From positions 1-64,000 of the forward strand of contig NZ_BQUN01000004.1 of assembly GCF_026008495.1 (NCBI RefSeq): a DNA stretch of 64,000 nucleotides, written 5' to 3'. Every line of letters starts with the position of its first letter. The first letter of the stretch is position 1. A program made the position numbers and the translations under genes. Source of the DNA: Streptomyces sp. A012304. Its GTDB lineage: Bacteria; Actinomycetota; Actinomycetes; Streptomycetales; Streptomycetaceae. The notes beneath the pieces are model-generated. The model saw only the letters and a program-made list of their open reading frames with translations. It had not been told where the DNA came from and did not search any database. Positions 1 through 8,040 of this stretch are shown piece by piece.

Positions 1-816
1 GACCTCCAGATAGGCACCGGCGGCCCAGCCCAGCACGGCCTCGGCGAGGGCGACGGCGAGGCCGTCGTCGAGCTGCTTCAGCTGGTCGGCGGTGTGCGCG
101 CAGTGCCGGCACCGGTCCAGGTGGGCGCGCAGGTCGGGGTCGACGTCGACGCCGCCGCGGCGCCAGGTGACGTCCAGCAGCCGGTGGTAGCGGTGGCACT
201 CCTCGTCGACGGCGAGTTCACGATGGAGCTGGAGGCACTCCTCGCGCAGCCGCTCCCGGCCCCGGCGCAGCTCGACGCGGGCGCAGTCCTCCGCCAGGCC
301 GAGCAGACCGGCCGGAACGGCCAGGGGTTCGGCCTCGACCTCGGTGTGCCACAGCAGGCAGCGGGAGGACTGGGGCAGCCGCTGGAACGCGCGGGACAGC
401 AGGCGTCGGTTCGGGGGCGGGAGCAGGCGGGCGGCGAGGCGCTCGGTGTCGCCCTCGACGGCGCGCAGCTCGGCGTGGAGCAGGTCGCGGCGGCCGTCGG
501 TGTCCCACTCGGCGGCGATGCGGCGCACGGTGACCAGGAGGTGGGGGCGCCAGGCGGCGGTGGGGCCGTTCTGCCGCAGGGTCTCTCCGAAGAGCCGGGT
601 GAAAGCCGCCGTGGTGAGCATGCCGGCCGCGCGTTCCCCGTCGGCGCAGAGCCGGGCGTAGGCGAAGGCCGCTTCCCAGTGCCGGTCGAGGAGTTCACCG
701 ACGGGCTGCAACGCGGGCGAGGCTCCCGTCCAGTTCTTCAGCTCCGCGCTCAGCTGTTCGTCGGTCACCTCGAAGCGGCGCGCCGAAGGGGAATTCGACA
801 GGCCTGCGTCATTCAC
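1..816 (-). CDS. Sigma-70-like protein with C-terminal zinc-finger-like segment, partial
   Basis: The gene runs off the left edge; 272 codons are visible. I chose the GTG at 816 because GGGAGGAA lies just upstream of it. The visible protein has an N-terminal helical part resembling ECF sigma region 2 (around residues 40-85) and a second helical part resembling region 4 (around 145-205). These are followed by an HLDRCRHCAHTADQL motif of the kind found in zinc-binding anti-sigma domains. This looks like the streptomycete family of long proteins that join a degenerate sigma-like head to a zinc-finger segment and a variable C-terminal part, which lies outside the window. Whether it still binds RNA polymerase cannot be told. 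A CATACC/GGTATG palindrome lies 37 bp upstream of the start. Confidence 0.75.
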   Translation of the reverse strand, partial: MNDAGLSNSPSARRFEVTDEQLSAELKNWTGASPALQPVGELLDRHWEAAFAYARLCADGERAAGMLTTAAFTRLFGETLRQNGPTAAWRPHLLVTVRRIAAEWDTDGRRDLLHAELRAVEGDTERLAARLLPPPNRRLLSRAFQRLPQSSRCLLWHTEVEAEPLAVPAGLLGLAEDCARVELRRGRERLREECLQLHRELAVDEECHRYHRLLDVTWRRGGVDVDPDLRAHLDRCRHCAHTADQLKQLDDGLAVALAEAVLGWAAGAYLEV

Positions 817-852
817 GGGTGCATTCCTCCCGGGGACATGCGGCATAAAGTC

Positions 853-868
853 CATACCAACGGGTATG
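853..868. promoter_or_regulatory. Palindrome upstream of the sigma-like gene
   Basis: CATACC-AACG-GGTATG is a perfect 6-4-6 inverted repeat, 37 bp upstream of the GTG start at 816. The size and position suit an operator for a dimeric regulator, but I do not recognise the motif. The rest of 817-1101 shows no convincing gene. Confidence 0.4.
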
Positions 869-1101
869 CGAACCCGCCGAGCGGTGGCGGGGTCTCTCGC
901 AAGGGGTCGGCATCTCGGCGTCCGCGTGACGCAGCTCTTGTGAAGCGTGGGGAGTCCGGACGAGAGGTGCCTCATGCGCACGGTGAGAGAAAATATTGTC
1001 CGTGCGCCGACAAGGCACACCTTCGCACAGGCGGTGGAGGCGGAACAAGGGATCTCACGGTTTTGTGCTTTGCGCACGGCGCGCACTCTTTTGACGGAAC
1101 G

Positions 1102-2115
1102 TCAATCAGGGTCGGCGACACGGTTCGTCATACGGTTCGCCATAAGGGTGGTCCCTACATTTGTGTCCTTTTCGGGTGGGTGATTTGCGGCGCGCATTCC
1201 GTCCCGGTACGCGCCGGGCGGCATCCCGTACCGGGCTCGGAAGAGGCGGGTGAAGTGGAAGGGGCTGACGAATCCCGAGGCCGCCGCGACCCGTTCCACG
1301 GACAGCCCGGTGACCTCCAGCAACCGCGCGGCGTGCCGCAGCCGCGCCTCCCGCAGCGCCCGCATCGGTGACTGCCCGACCTGCTCGGTGAACAGGTGCG
1401 CGAAACGTGAGGGGGACAACGCGGCCTCCGCGGCCAGCGAACGCACGGTGTGCGCGGCGCCCGGGTCGGCGGCGATCCGGTCCTGGGCGCGTCGTATCCG
1501 GTCGTCACCGCCCGGCGGTGGCAGGGGCGAGCGCGCGGACGCGGTGGCGAGCAGGACGGCCTCCTCCAGCGCGCACAGCGCGAGCTCCCGGGCCACCGTC
1601 GCGTGGGCCACGGCGATGCCGGCAGGCGGGCCGCCCGGCAGGCCGGGACCGGTGGGCTGCTCCGCCCCGGGCAGGTCGCCGCCGGCCAGGCGGGCCCCGC
1701 TGTGCGCGCGCCGGAACGCGGCCTCCAGCCGCTCGCGCAGATCGTGCGGTACGGGGCCGACGACGTACACGCCGTCGCCGCTCTCGTAGGGGCGAAGCCA
1801 GGGGGTCCAGGTGGGGCGGGCCTGGCAGTGGGTCCACCAGAAGCGCCAGTGGGAGGCGTCGGGGTCGGTGGCGTAGCGGTGCGGGACGCCGGGCGCCAGG
1901 ATCGTCAGGTCGCCCGGGCCGGCCCGGGTCCCGGTGCGGCCCTGGCGCAGGCGGCCCCGGCCGGACGTGGTCCAGGTGAACAGCCAACTGTCCGAGCCGT
2001 GTGGCCGGTTGACGCCGTAGCCGGGCCCCTGGTCGAAGTGGCCGACGACCACCAGGCCGAGCGGCGGGGACGGATCGCCGGGCGTGGCAGTCCCGGGCAG
2101 GTCGTCAGCACCCAT
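1102..2115 (-). CDS. AraC-family transcriptional regulator
   Basis: A 337-residue protein with the classical AraC layout: an N-terminal cupin-like sensor (about residues 15-150), a linker, and a C-terminal pair of helix-turn-helix motifs (about 225-320) containing SLAAEAALSPSRFAHLF and ERVAAASGFVSPFHFTRLF. There are two ATGs, at 2121 and 2115. GGAGG touches the first and sits 6 nt before the second, so 2115 is the better start. The gene is divergent from the PhyH-type dioxygenase, with 69 bp between starts. This pairing suggests that the regulator controls the dioxygenase and probably itself. The roughly 25 residues after the last helix-turn-helix are unusual and carry no recognised motif. 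The inducer is unknown. Confidence 0.88.
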   Translation of the reverse strand: MGADDLPGTATPGDPSPPLGLVVVGHFDQGPGYGVNRPHGSDSWLFTWTTSGRGRLRQGRTGTRAGPGDLTILAPGVPHRYATDPDASHWRFWWTHCQARPTWTPWLRPYESGDGVYVVGPVPHDLRERLEAAFRRAHSGARLAGGDLPGAEQPTGPGLPGGPPAGIAVAHATVARELALCALEEAVLLATASARSPLPPPGGDDRIRRAQDRIAADPGAAHTVRSLAAEAALSPSRFAHLFTEQVGQSPMRALREARLRHAARLLEVTGLSVERVAAASGFVSPFHFTRLFRARYGMPPGAYRDGMRAANHPPEKDTNVGTTLMANRMTNRVADPD

Positions 2116-2184
2116 GGGCATCCTCCGGGACCTCGCGTCCGCCTAGCGTGGCGGGCCGAGGGCAGCGCACCGAGGAGGGTACGC

Positions 2185-3006
2185 ATGACAGTCATGGGCA
2201 TCGACGCCGCCGGGGCTCCCATCCTGACGGACGCGGGGCTGCGGCAGTATCGGGAGGACGGCTTCACCGTCGTCCGCGGCCTGTTCGGGTACGACGAGGT
2301 CGAGCGGTTGCGGGAGGAGTTCACGGCGCTGCACACGGCCGGGCGGCGGGTGCCGGGGCATTTCGAGCCGCGTGCGGGCAGCGACCCGCTGGACGCCTGG
2401 CCGCGGGTGATGCACCCGCACGAGATCAGCCCGCTCGCCCGCCGGGTACTGCTGGACGCGCGGCTGCGCGAGGCGCTGGAGGCGCTGCTCGGCGAGGAGG
2501 TGCTGGCCGCGCAGAGCATGTACTACTTCAAGCCGCCGGGCGCCCGCGGCCAGGCGCTGCACCAGGACAACTTCTATCTGCGCGTGGAGCCGGGCACCTG
2601 TGTGGCGGCCTGGCTGGCGTGCGACGAGATCGGCCGGGACAACGGCGGTCTGGAGGTGGTGCCGGGCACCCACCGGATGGAGGTGTTCTGCCCGCAGCAG
2701 GCGGACGCGGAGGTGTCGTTCGCGCGCGAGTACGTGCCGCCGCCGCCCGGTCTGGAGCCCGTACCGGTCGACATGGCGCCGGGTGACGTGCTGTTCTTCA
2801 ACGGCAGTCTGGTGCACGGCTCGCAGCCCAACCGCACCGCCGACCGGTTCCGCCGCTCTTTCATCGGGCACTACGTCGGCCGCTCGGCCGAGCGCATCGG
2901 GGAGTTCTACCGCACGCTGTCGATGAGCGGGGAGCGCGTCCCGCTGCCCGGGAGCGAGGGCGCGGGCCCGTGCGGCACCGGGTTCGAACCGCAAGCACCG
3001 CATTAG
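2185..3006 (+). CDS. Phytanoyl-CoA dioxygenase (PhyH) family protein
   Basis: A 273-residue member of the Fe(II)/2-oxoglutarate dioxygenases of the PhyH type. The start is the ATG with GAGGAGG 6 nt upstream. The iron ligands are visible: H126 and D128 in ALHQDNFYL, and the distal His near residue 211 in SLVHGSQPN. An Arg that could bind 2-oxoglutarate follows in ADRFRRSFIG. Family members hydroxylate acyl-CoAs, ectoine and many secondary metabolites, so the substrate cannot be assigned. The divergent AraC regulator suggests substrate-inducible expression. No other biosynthetic genes are adjacent, which argues for a catabolic or detoxifying role rather than a step in an antibiotic cluster. Confidence 0.88.
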   Translation: MTVMGIDAAGAPILTDAGLRQYREDGFTVVRGLFGYDEVERLREEFTALHTAGRRVPGHFEPRAGSDPLDAWPRVMHPHEISPLARRVLLDARLREALEALLGEEVLAAQSMYYFKPPGARGQALHQDNFYLRVEPGTCVAAWLACDEIGRDNGGLEVVPGTHRMEVFCPQQADAEVSFAREYVPPPPGLEPVPVDMAPGDVLFFNGSLVHGSQPNRTADRFRRSFIGHYVGRSAERIGEFYRTLSMSGERVPLPGSEGAGPCGTGFEPQAPH

Positions 3007-3212
3007 CGGCGCCTTGGTGGCCGGCGATCGGGTGGGGGACGTAGGGCCGCTCCGGCTCCTCGGTCTCCTGCTCGGTCGCGGGTGGCGGGCCCGGGCGCGT
3101 TGCTGCCCCCAGGTGACTGCACGGCGTGGGAGCCGCGGGCCGGGCGGCCCCTCGCGCATCCTCGGCGCAGGCGACCGGTGTCCGGCCGGTCGACGACCGC
3201 GGGAGGAACCCG

Positions 3213-3695
3213 GTGCCGACGCGACGGACCAAGCTCAGGACCCTGCTCGGAGCGGCCGTGCTGCCCCTCGCCCTCGTCTCCCCCGCGTGGGGTCTGCCCG
3301 GCCCGCCGCCGGCGCCCTCGGCCCCGTCGGCCGTGGAACCGGCGACGGTGTGCACGCCGGCGGGTGTGCTGTACGGCGAGGGCGGCCAGCGTGCGCAGGT
3401 CAGTCTGTGCGCGGACAGCGGCGGCCCGCTGATGGCGGTGTCCGCCCCGGCCGGCTGCCGGCGGCCCGGCTCCGGCGGCCGCCTGGCCTGCCTGACCTCG
3501 GGCACCTGGACCGCGCGCCGCTCCGGGACGGTGGTCGCCACCGGCACGCTCCCGGGCTCGCACGCGCACCCCGGCCCCGGCACCTACGACTTCACGGCCA
3601 CCGTACGGGTCCGCTCCGAGCCGGCCGGTGTGGACGTCGTCGGCACGGTGCACGCGACGCTGACCCTGACCGCGCCGACGGCGGCGGGGGTCTGA
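3213..3695 (+). CDS. Secreted protein of unknown function
   Basis: A 160-residue protein starting at GTG, with GGGAGGAA 6-8 nt upstream. The N-terminus is a Sec signal peptide: basic VPTRRTKLRTLLG, hydrophobic AAVLPLALVSPAWG, then a Pro/Ala-rich stretch. The mature part holds four Cys residues, enough for two disulphides, and is rich in beta-branched residues, suggesting a small extracellular beta-sandwich. I do not recognise the family. Its stop codon lies one base from the stop of the convergent flavoprotein gene, so no room remains for a terminator between them. Confidence 0.65.
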   Translation: MPTRRTKLRTLLGAAVLPLALVSPAWGLPGPPPAPSAPSAVEPATVCTPAGVLYGEGGQRAQVSLCADSGGPLMAVSAPAGCRRPGSGGRLACLTSGTWTARRSGTVVATGTLPGSHAHPGPGTYDFTATVRVRSEPAGVDVVGTVHATLTLTAPTAAGV

Positions 3696-3696
3696 C

Positions 3697-4227
3697 TCAC
3701 TCCACCAGGTCCAGCGCCCGCTCCCACGCGAACTCCGGCCGGCCGCCGTCCCCGGTGTCCGCGTCGCCGTAGGGGTCGCCGAAGCGCACGCCCATCCCGC
3801 GCAGCCGTATCAGGCTGTCCTGGTAGGCGGGGTGGGCGGCGAGCGCGTCGGCCACGCAGGGCAGCGCGGCGATGGGCACGCCGAGGCCGGCCGCCTCGCA
3901 CAGGGTGCCCACGGCGAGGGTGTCGGCGATGCCGGCCGCCCATTTGTTGATGGTGTTGAAGGTGGCCGGGGCGACGACGACCGCGTCCGGCTCCGGGAAG
4001 GGCCGTGGGTCCGCGGGGCTCCGCCAGGCGGAGCGGATCGGGCGGCCGGTCTGCGCCTCGACGGAGTCGGCGTCGAAGAAGCCGTTCATGGCCAGGGGCG
4101 TCGCGATGACGCCGACGTGCCACCCCCGCTCCTGCGCGGCGGTGATGAGACTGCCGACGCCGGAGGCGACGCCTGCGGCGCAGACGACGACGTAGAGGAA
4201 GGGCGGCAACTCGTCCTGTTCGGTCAC
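3697..4227 (-). CDS. Flavoprotein of the phosphopantothenoylcysteine-decarboxylase fold
   Basis: A 176-residue protein with a GTG start. It shows the HFCD/PPC-decarboxylase flavoprotein pattern: a Gly-rich N-terminus for FMN binding (VVCAAGVASGVGSLITAA), SAWRSPADP, and VVVAPATFNTINKWAAGIAD, which matches the PASANT-type substrate/FMN motif of the family. Stand-alone members are common in Streptomyces and are not the CoaBC enzyme, which would carry a second synthetase domain. The role is therefore unknown; oxidative decarboxylation of a cysteine-containing peptide or thiol is possible. It lies 102 bp downstream of the HAD-M28 gene on the same strand. Confidence 0.75.
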   Translation of the reverse strand: MTEQDELPPFLYVVVCAAGVASGVGSLITAAQERGWHVGVIATPLAMNGFFDADSVEAQTGRPIRSAWRSPADPRPFPEPDAVVVAPATFNTINKWAAGIADTLAVGTLCEAAGLGVPIAALPCVADALAAHPAYQDSLIRLRGMGVRFGDPYGDADTGDGGRPEFAWERALDLVE

Positions 4228-4329
4228 CCGCGCGACCTTACATAGTCGAGCCGCACGGCCCGCCGCCGGGTGAGGCGTCGGTGAGCTTCTCCCGCCGCGG
4301 GCGCGCGGCCCGGTGTCGGCGTCCTGCGC

Positions 4330-6285
4330 TCACAGGCCCGCGAGGGTGAGGGCGGTCGCCGTGACGGAGCGGGCGATCGCGGTCGCGAAGCGGGTGTCGT
4401 AGTCCTGGTCGAGGAGGGTGTCGCCGGGCGTGTGGTACTGCCGGGTGCCCGTGCCTTCCCCGCCGCCGGCGGCGGGGAACAGGTCCTCGCAGACGGCGAC
4501 GGCCGCCCAGCCCCGCTCGTGGAAGCTCACATGGTCGCTGCGGCCGATCGCCGGGTCGTCGGGGCCGGTGAGCCGTTGGACGCGCAGGTCGCGGTCGAGG
4601 ACGGGGACGGCGCCGGCGACCAGGGCGCCCAGCGCGTCGGAGGCGTCCTCGACCGGGCCCGGTACCGAGGAGCCCGAGTGGATCTCGACGGTGGGGGTGC
4701 TGCCGGGCCGACGACCGGCGATCATGTCCATCTGGAAGACGCCGGCGATGCGTTCGCCCGCCGCGGCGGCGGCCCGCGCGTAGAACTTGCTGCCGACCAT
4801 GCTCTGTTCCTCGGCGTTGAAGAGCACGAAGCGCACGGTGCGGGCCGGTGTGGCGCCGTCCGCGAGGAGCGCGCTCAGGCATTCGGCCGCCGCCATGACC
4901 GCTGCGGTGCCGCTGCCGTCGTCGTCGGCGCCGGGTGCGGGATCCACGGCCGGGTCGTAGTGGCGGGGCAGGCCGTCCGGGCCGGTGAAGTCGCCCTTCG
5001 CCGCGGTGGAGTCCAGGTGCGCGGTGATGAGCACGCTGGAGTCCGCGCCGGGGACCCGGTGCTCGGCCTCCACGTTGAACAGCCGGCGCCCGTGCCAGCG
5101 GAACGGATGCAGTCGCACCCTGAACCCCAGGTCCCGGAAGCGGCGGGCCAGTGCCTCGACGACCCGTGGGTTGTCCTCGGCGGACACGTCCCGGCTGCGG
5201 ACCGTCGTGGGCTCGCCGTCGTCGAGCGGTTCGACGCCGGAGATGCGGGCGACGTGGCCGCGCAGCACCTCTGGGGTGACGGCCGCGCGCACCGCGGCGA
5301 TCGTGTCCGGGGAGGGCAGCCCGTCACCGGACGCGGCCGCGGCGGCCGGGTGCGCCCGAGGGTCCCGCGGGGGGCGGCCGGCCGCTTCCGGCGCCCGTGT
5401 CCCGCCCGGGCGGGACAGGAGGGCCGGGTCGGGCAGCAGCCGTTCGGTGTGGCCGGGTTTCGCGCCCGGCAGGTGCACCTGCTCGATCGGGACGTCGGCG
5501 GGCGCCGCGACGTAGACGCCGCCCGGTGCGGGGCCCAACGGGACGAGTGCCGGGGCCGCGGTCGCGGAGAGTTCCTCGACGACGCGGCCGAAGGCCGAGG
5601 CGGCGCTCGGCGCCGGCGCCGCGTTCGACAGCGGGCGGTCGTCGCGGATCAGGAAGGCGGCCATCTCCTGCACCGGGCCGCGCAGGTCCACGGCGAACCC
5701 GGCCTGTTCGAGCGCCTCCGTCCCTCGGGTGCTCGCCATGACCAGCACCAGCCGTTCGGAGGCGACGTGCAGGGGCACGACCTCGGTGTCGCCGACGACC
5801 GCCTCCAGCCGGCGCAGTCCCGCGCCCTCCGGCAGGGTGATCCGGGCGAAGTGGACGGGACGGTTCTCCAGGGCGGCGAGGGTGAAGACGGGGTGGGCCG
5901 CCGTGCGCAGCCCGGCCTCCCGGGCGAACGCGCGTTCCTGGGCGTCCTCCCCGACGAAGACGCACTGGTCGGCGGGGACCGCCGGGTCCTCCTCGGTCTC
6001 CGTGCCGGCGACCGCCTCGGTGAAGATGCGTCGGCTGGTCTTCGCGCCCCAGTGCAGCAGCGCGTTGTCGGTGAACCGGCCCGGGAACGCCTCGTGCAGG
6101 GCGGACGCGGCCTGCGCGGCGGCGGCTCGGCCCGGGCCCGGGTTGGAGATGACGCCCTTGCGCATGTCGCGGAAGGCGTCGAGGACGCTCAGGACACGCG
6201 GCCGGGGCAGCAGGGTCAGCGAGCCGTCGGCCTCGAATCGCGGGTCGGCCAGGGTCGCCCCGATGTCGAAGAAAAGGACGGGCAT
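4330..6285 (-). CDS. HAD-like domain fused to M28 zinc aminopeptidase
   Basis: A 651-residue protein. I prefer the ATG at 6285 (MPVLFFDIGATL) because GGAGG precedes it; an in-frame ATG exists at 6339. Residues about 1-150 resemble a haloacid-dehalogenase fold: motif I FFDIGATL with Gly in place of the second Asp, GVISN as motif II and VFVGEDAQER as motif IV. After a poorly conserved middle and an Ala/Pro linker (about 330-350), the C-terminal 300 residues are an M28 peptidase. Its five metal-ligand motifs are all present: AHLDS, GADDDGSG, FNAEEQS, MDMIAG and YHTPGD. No signal peptide is visible, so the protein is probably cytoplasmic. The peptidase half should be active; the HAD half may be degenerate. 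Confidence 0.8.
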   Translation of the reverse strand: MPVLFFDIGATLADPRFEADGSLTLLPRPRVLSVLDAFRDMRKGVISNPGPGRAAAAQAASALHEAFPGRFTDNALLHWGAKTSRRIFTEAVAGTETEEDPAVPADQCVFVGEDAQERAFAREAGLRTAAHPVFTLAALENRPVHFARITLPEGAGLRRLEAVVGDTEVVPLHVASERLVLVMASTRGTEALEQAGFAVDLRGPVQEMAAFLIRDDRPLSNAAPAPSAASAFGRVVEELSATAAPALVPLGPAPGGVYVAAPADVPIEQVHLPGAKPGHTERLLPDPALLSRPGGTRAPEAAGRPPRDPRAHPAAAAASGDGLPSPDTIAAVRAAVTPEVLRGHVARISGVEPLDDGEPTTVRSRDVSAEDNPRVVEALARRFRDLGFRVRLHPFRWHGRRLFNVEAEHRVPGADSSVLITAHLDSTAAKGDFTGPDGLPRHYDPAVDPAPGADDDGSGTAAVMAAAECLSALLADGATPARTVRFVLFNAEEQSMVGSKFYARAAAAAGERIAGVFQMDMIAGRRPGSTPTVEIHSGSSVPGPVEDASDALGALVAGAVPVLDRDLRVQRLTGPDDPAIGRSDHVSFHERGWAAVAVCEDLFPAAGGGEGTGTRQYHTPGDTLLDQDYDTRFATAIARSVTATALTLAGL

Positions 6286-6630
6286 TTCAGCGCCTCCACG
6301 GAGTGGACCGGTCCCCGAGTCGACACGTTCTTTCCGCACCCGCGCGGTCTCTTTCCTTTCCTGCGGCCATTTCCGTCCGCTCGTCCGGCCGAGTCACCGC
6401 AGGTCACAGCGCGGGCTTTCCGCGTCCCATGCTCCTCCTGCGCCCCGCGGCCCCGCAACCCCCCTGATTCAGGGAATGGTTGACACCGCAAAATGTGAAG
6501 AGAAAACGAGAAAGGCGTGGTCGTTCCGGGCGGGGCGCGGCTGAGCCGAGTGCAGCAATGCGAGGAGCGGGGAGTGTCCCGGGCCGGAAGGCTTGGCGGC
6601 GGTACCGACCGAACCCTTTCGGGAGCCCTG
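6286..6630. other. Intergenic region between divergent genes
   Basis: This region separates the divergent starts of the HAD-M28 peptidase and the serine hydrolase. A TTGACA at 6480-6485 could be a -35 box for the plus-strand gene, but no good -10 is seen at the right distance. The sequence GGACCGGTCC at 6305-6314 is a short palindrome near the peptidase start. I see no gene here. Confidence 0.4.
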
Positions 6631-7842
6631 ATGCCTCTGTGCTGCGCACCACCCCGCCGCACCCCGTTCCGGGGACGCCTGCGGGCGACGGCCGTCCTCA
6701 CCGTCTGCCTGGGGTCCCTCGTCCCGGCGCTCGTGTCCGGCGACGCCTCGGCCGTCTCGACGGGCACGCCCCGGCCGCCGGGCGATCGCGCGCTGGACCG
6801 CCTGATCGAGAAGTTCGTGGACGAGCCGGGCGGCCCGCCCGGTGTCATCGCCGTGCTGCGCGGCGACGGCGGGAGCCGGGTCGTCGAGGCCGGGGTCGCC
6901 GACCTGCGGACCGGCCGAGCGCCCCGCCCGGACGACCACATGCGGATCGCGAGCACCGCCAAGGCCTTCAGCGGGGCGGTGGCGCTGTCCCTGGTCGACC
7001 GGCGCCGGCTGAAGCTGGACGACACCCTGGGCGAGCGTCTGCCGCGACTGCCCGACGCCTGGGGCGCGGTGACGCTGAGGCAGTTGCTGAACCACACCAG
7101 CGGCCTGCCCGACTACACGGAGAGCCCCGCGTTCCTCCGCGTCCTGCGGGCCGACCCGCGCCATCGCTTCGACTCGCGGCGCCTGCTCGACCATGTGGCC
7201 GGTGAGCCCCTGCGCTTCGCGCCGGGCACCCGGTACCGGTACTCCAACTCCGACAACATCGCCGTCGCGCTGATGGCGGAGGCCGTCACCCGCACCCCGT
7301 ACGAGCGGCTGCTGCGCGAACTCGTGTACCGGCCGCTCGGCCTGCGCGACACCAGCCTGCCGCAGGGCCACCGGATGCCGGCGCCCTACCTCCACGGTTA
7401 CGACGTGACCGGGGCCCCGCCGCCGGAGGACGTCAGCGAGGTCCTCAGCGCCTCGGGTGTGTGGGCGTCCGGCGGCATCGTCTCCACCCCCGCGGACATG
7501 ACCCGTTTCATCCGCGGCTACGCGGGCGGGAAGCTGTACGACCGGTCCGTGGTGCACCGGCAGCGGCGGTGGCGGTCCGGCGCGTCCGAGCCCGCAGGGC
7601 CGGGGCACAACAGCGTGGGGCTGGGCATCTTCCGCTACGCGACGCGGTGCGGGGTGGTGCTGGGGCACACCGGCAACTTCCCCGGCTACACCCAGCTGGC
7701 CGCGGCGACACCGGACGGCCGCCGCTCGCTGACCTTCACCGTGACCACCCAGATCAACAAGACGCTCACGCCGGCCCGGGTGAAGCGGCTGCGCGCTCTC
7801 CAGGAGGACTTCGTCTGCGCGTTGCTCGGCCGCCGGCCCTGA
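6631..7842 (+). CDS. Secreted serine hydrolase, beta-lactamase/DD-peptidase class C fold
   Basis: A 403-residue protein. The ATG at 6631 is preferred over an in-frame one at 6517 because GGGAG lies before it and a signal peptide follows at once (basic start, then TAVLTVCLGSLVPALVSG). All three active-site motifs of penicillin-recognising serine enzymes are present: S108-T-A-K111, the Tyr-Ser-Asn box in RYRYSNSDN, and GHTGNFPG replacing KTG near the C-terminus. HTSGLPDYT is the usual class C signature. The family includes D-alanyl-D-alanine carboxypeptidases, esterases and D-aminopeptidases; HTG rather than KTG leans towards the carboxypeptidase R61-like group. It should act outside the membrane on peptidoglycan or small esters. 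Confidence 0.88.
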   Translation: MPLCCAPPRRTPFRGRLRATAVLTVCLGSLVPALVSGDASAVSTGTPRPPGDRALDRLIEKFVDEPGGPPGVIAVLRGDGGSRVVEAGVADLRTGRAPRPDDHMRIASTAKAFSGAVALSLVDRRRLKLDDTLGERLPRLPDAWGAVTLRQLLNHTSGLPDYTESPAFLRVLRADPRHRFDSRRLLDHVAGEPLRFAPGTRYRYSNSDNIAVALMAEAVTRTPYERLLRELVYRPLGLRDTSLPQGHRMPAPYLHGYDVTGAPPPEDVSEVLSASGVWASGGIVSTPADMTRFIRGYAGGKLYDRSVVHRQRRWRSGASEPAGPGHNSVGLGIFRYATRCGVVLGHTGNFPGYTQLAAATPDGRRSLTFTVTTQINKTLTPARVKRLRALQEDFVCALLGRRP

Positions 7843-7932
7843 ACCCGTGCAGGCTGCCGGGGTGCCGCCCCCGAGACCGGTCGCCGCCAAAACCGGTTGC
7901 CGCGGCAGGGGCCGCACCCCCACGATCTGGCC

Positions 7933-8040
7933 ATGCGAACCCTCCTCTCCCCGCTGCCGCCGTTGTCCGCCGCCGTCCCTGCCGCGGCGCTCCAGCAGCA
8001 GCCCTGCCGTCCGCGGAGGCCCGAGCCCGCGCGCCGGTGA
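7933..8040 (+). CDS. Possible 35-codon ORF coupled to the LysE-type gene
   Basis: An ATG-initiated frame of 35 codons ends in TGA at 8038-8040, sharing GTGA with the proposed GTG start of the exporter. That geometry suits translational coupling, and a GGAGG at about 8016 lies inside this ORF. No Shine-Dalgarno is visible before its own ATG, so it may instead be chance or the relic of an older N-terminus. Confidence 0.25.
   Translation: MRTLLSPLPPLSAAVPAAALQQQPCRPRRPEPARR

Noticed and set aside
94..1371. 425-codon plus-strand ORF at the left end
   Set aside because: It is antisense to the sigma-like gene, whose ribosome-binding site, protein-like composition and motifs are clear; the plus-strand product has none.
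4432..6483. 683-codon plus-strand ORF opposite the HAD-M28 gene
   Set aside because: It is antisense to a gene with all M28 metal motifs, and its product is Gly/Arg/Ala/Val repeats with no domain.
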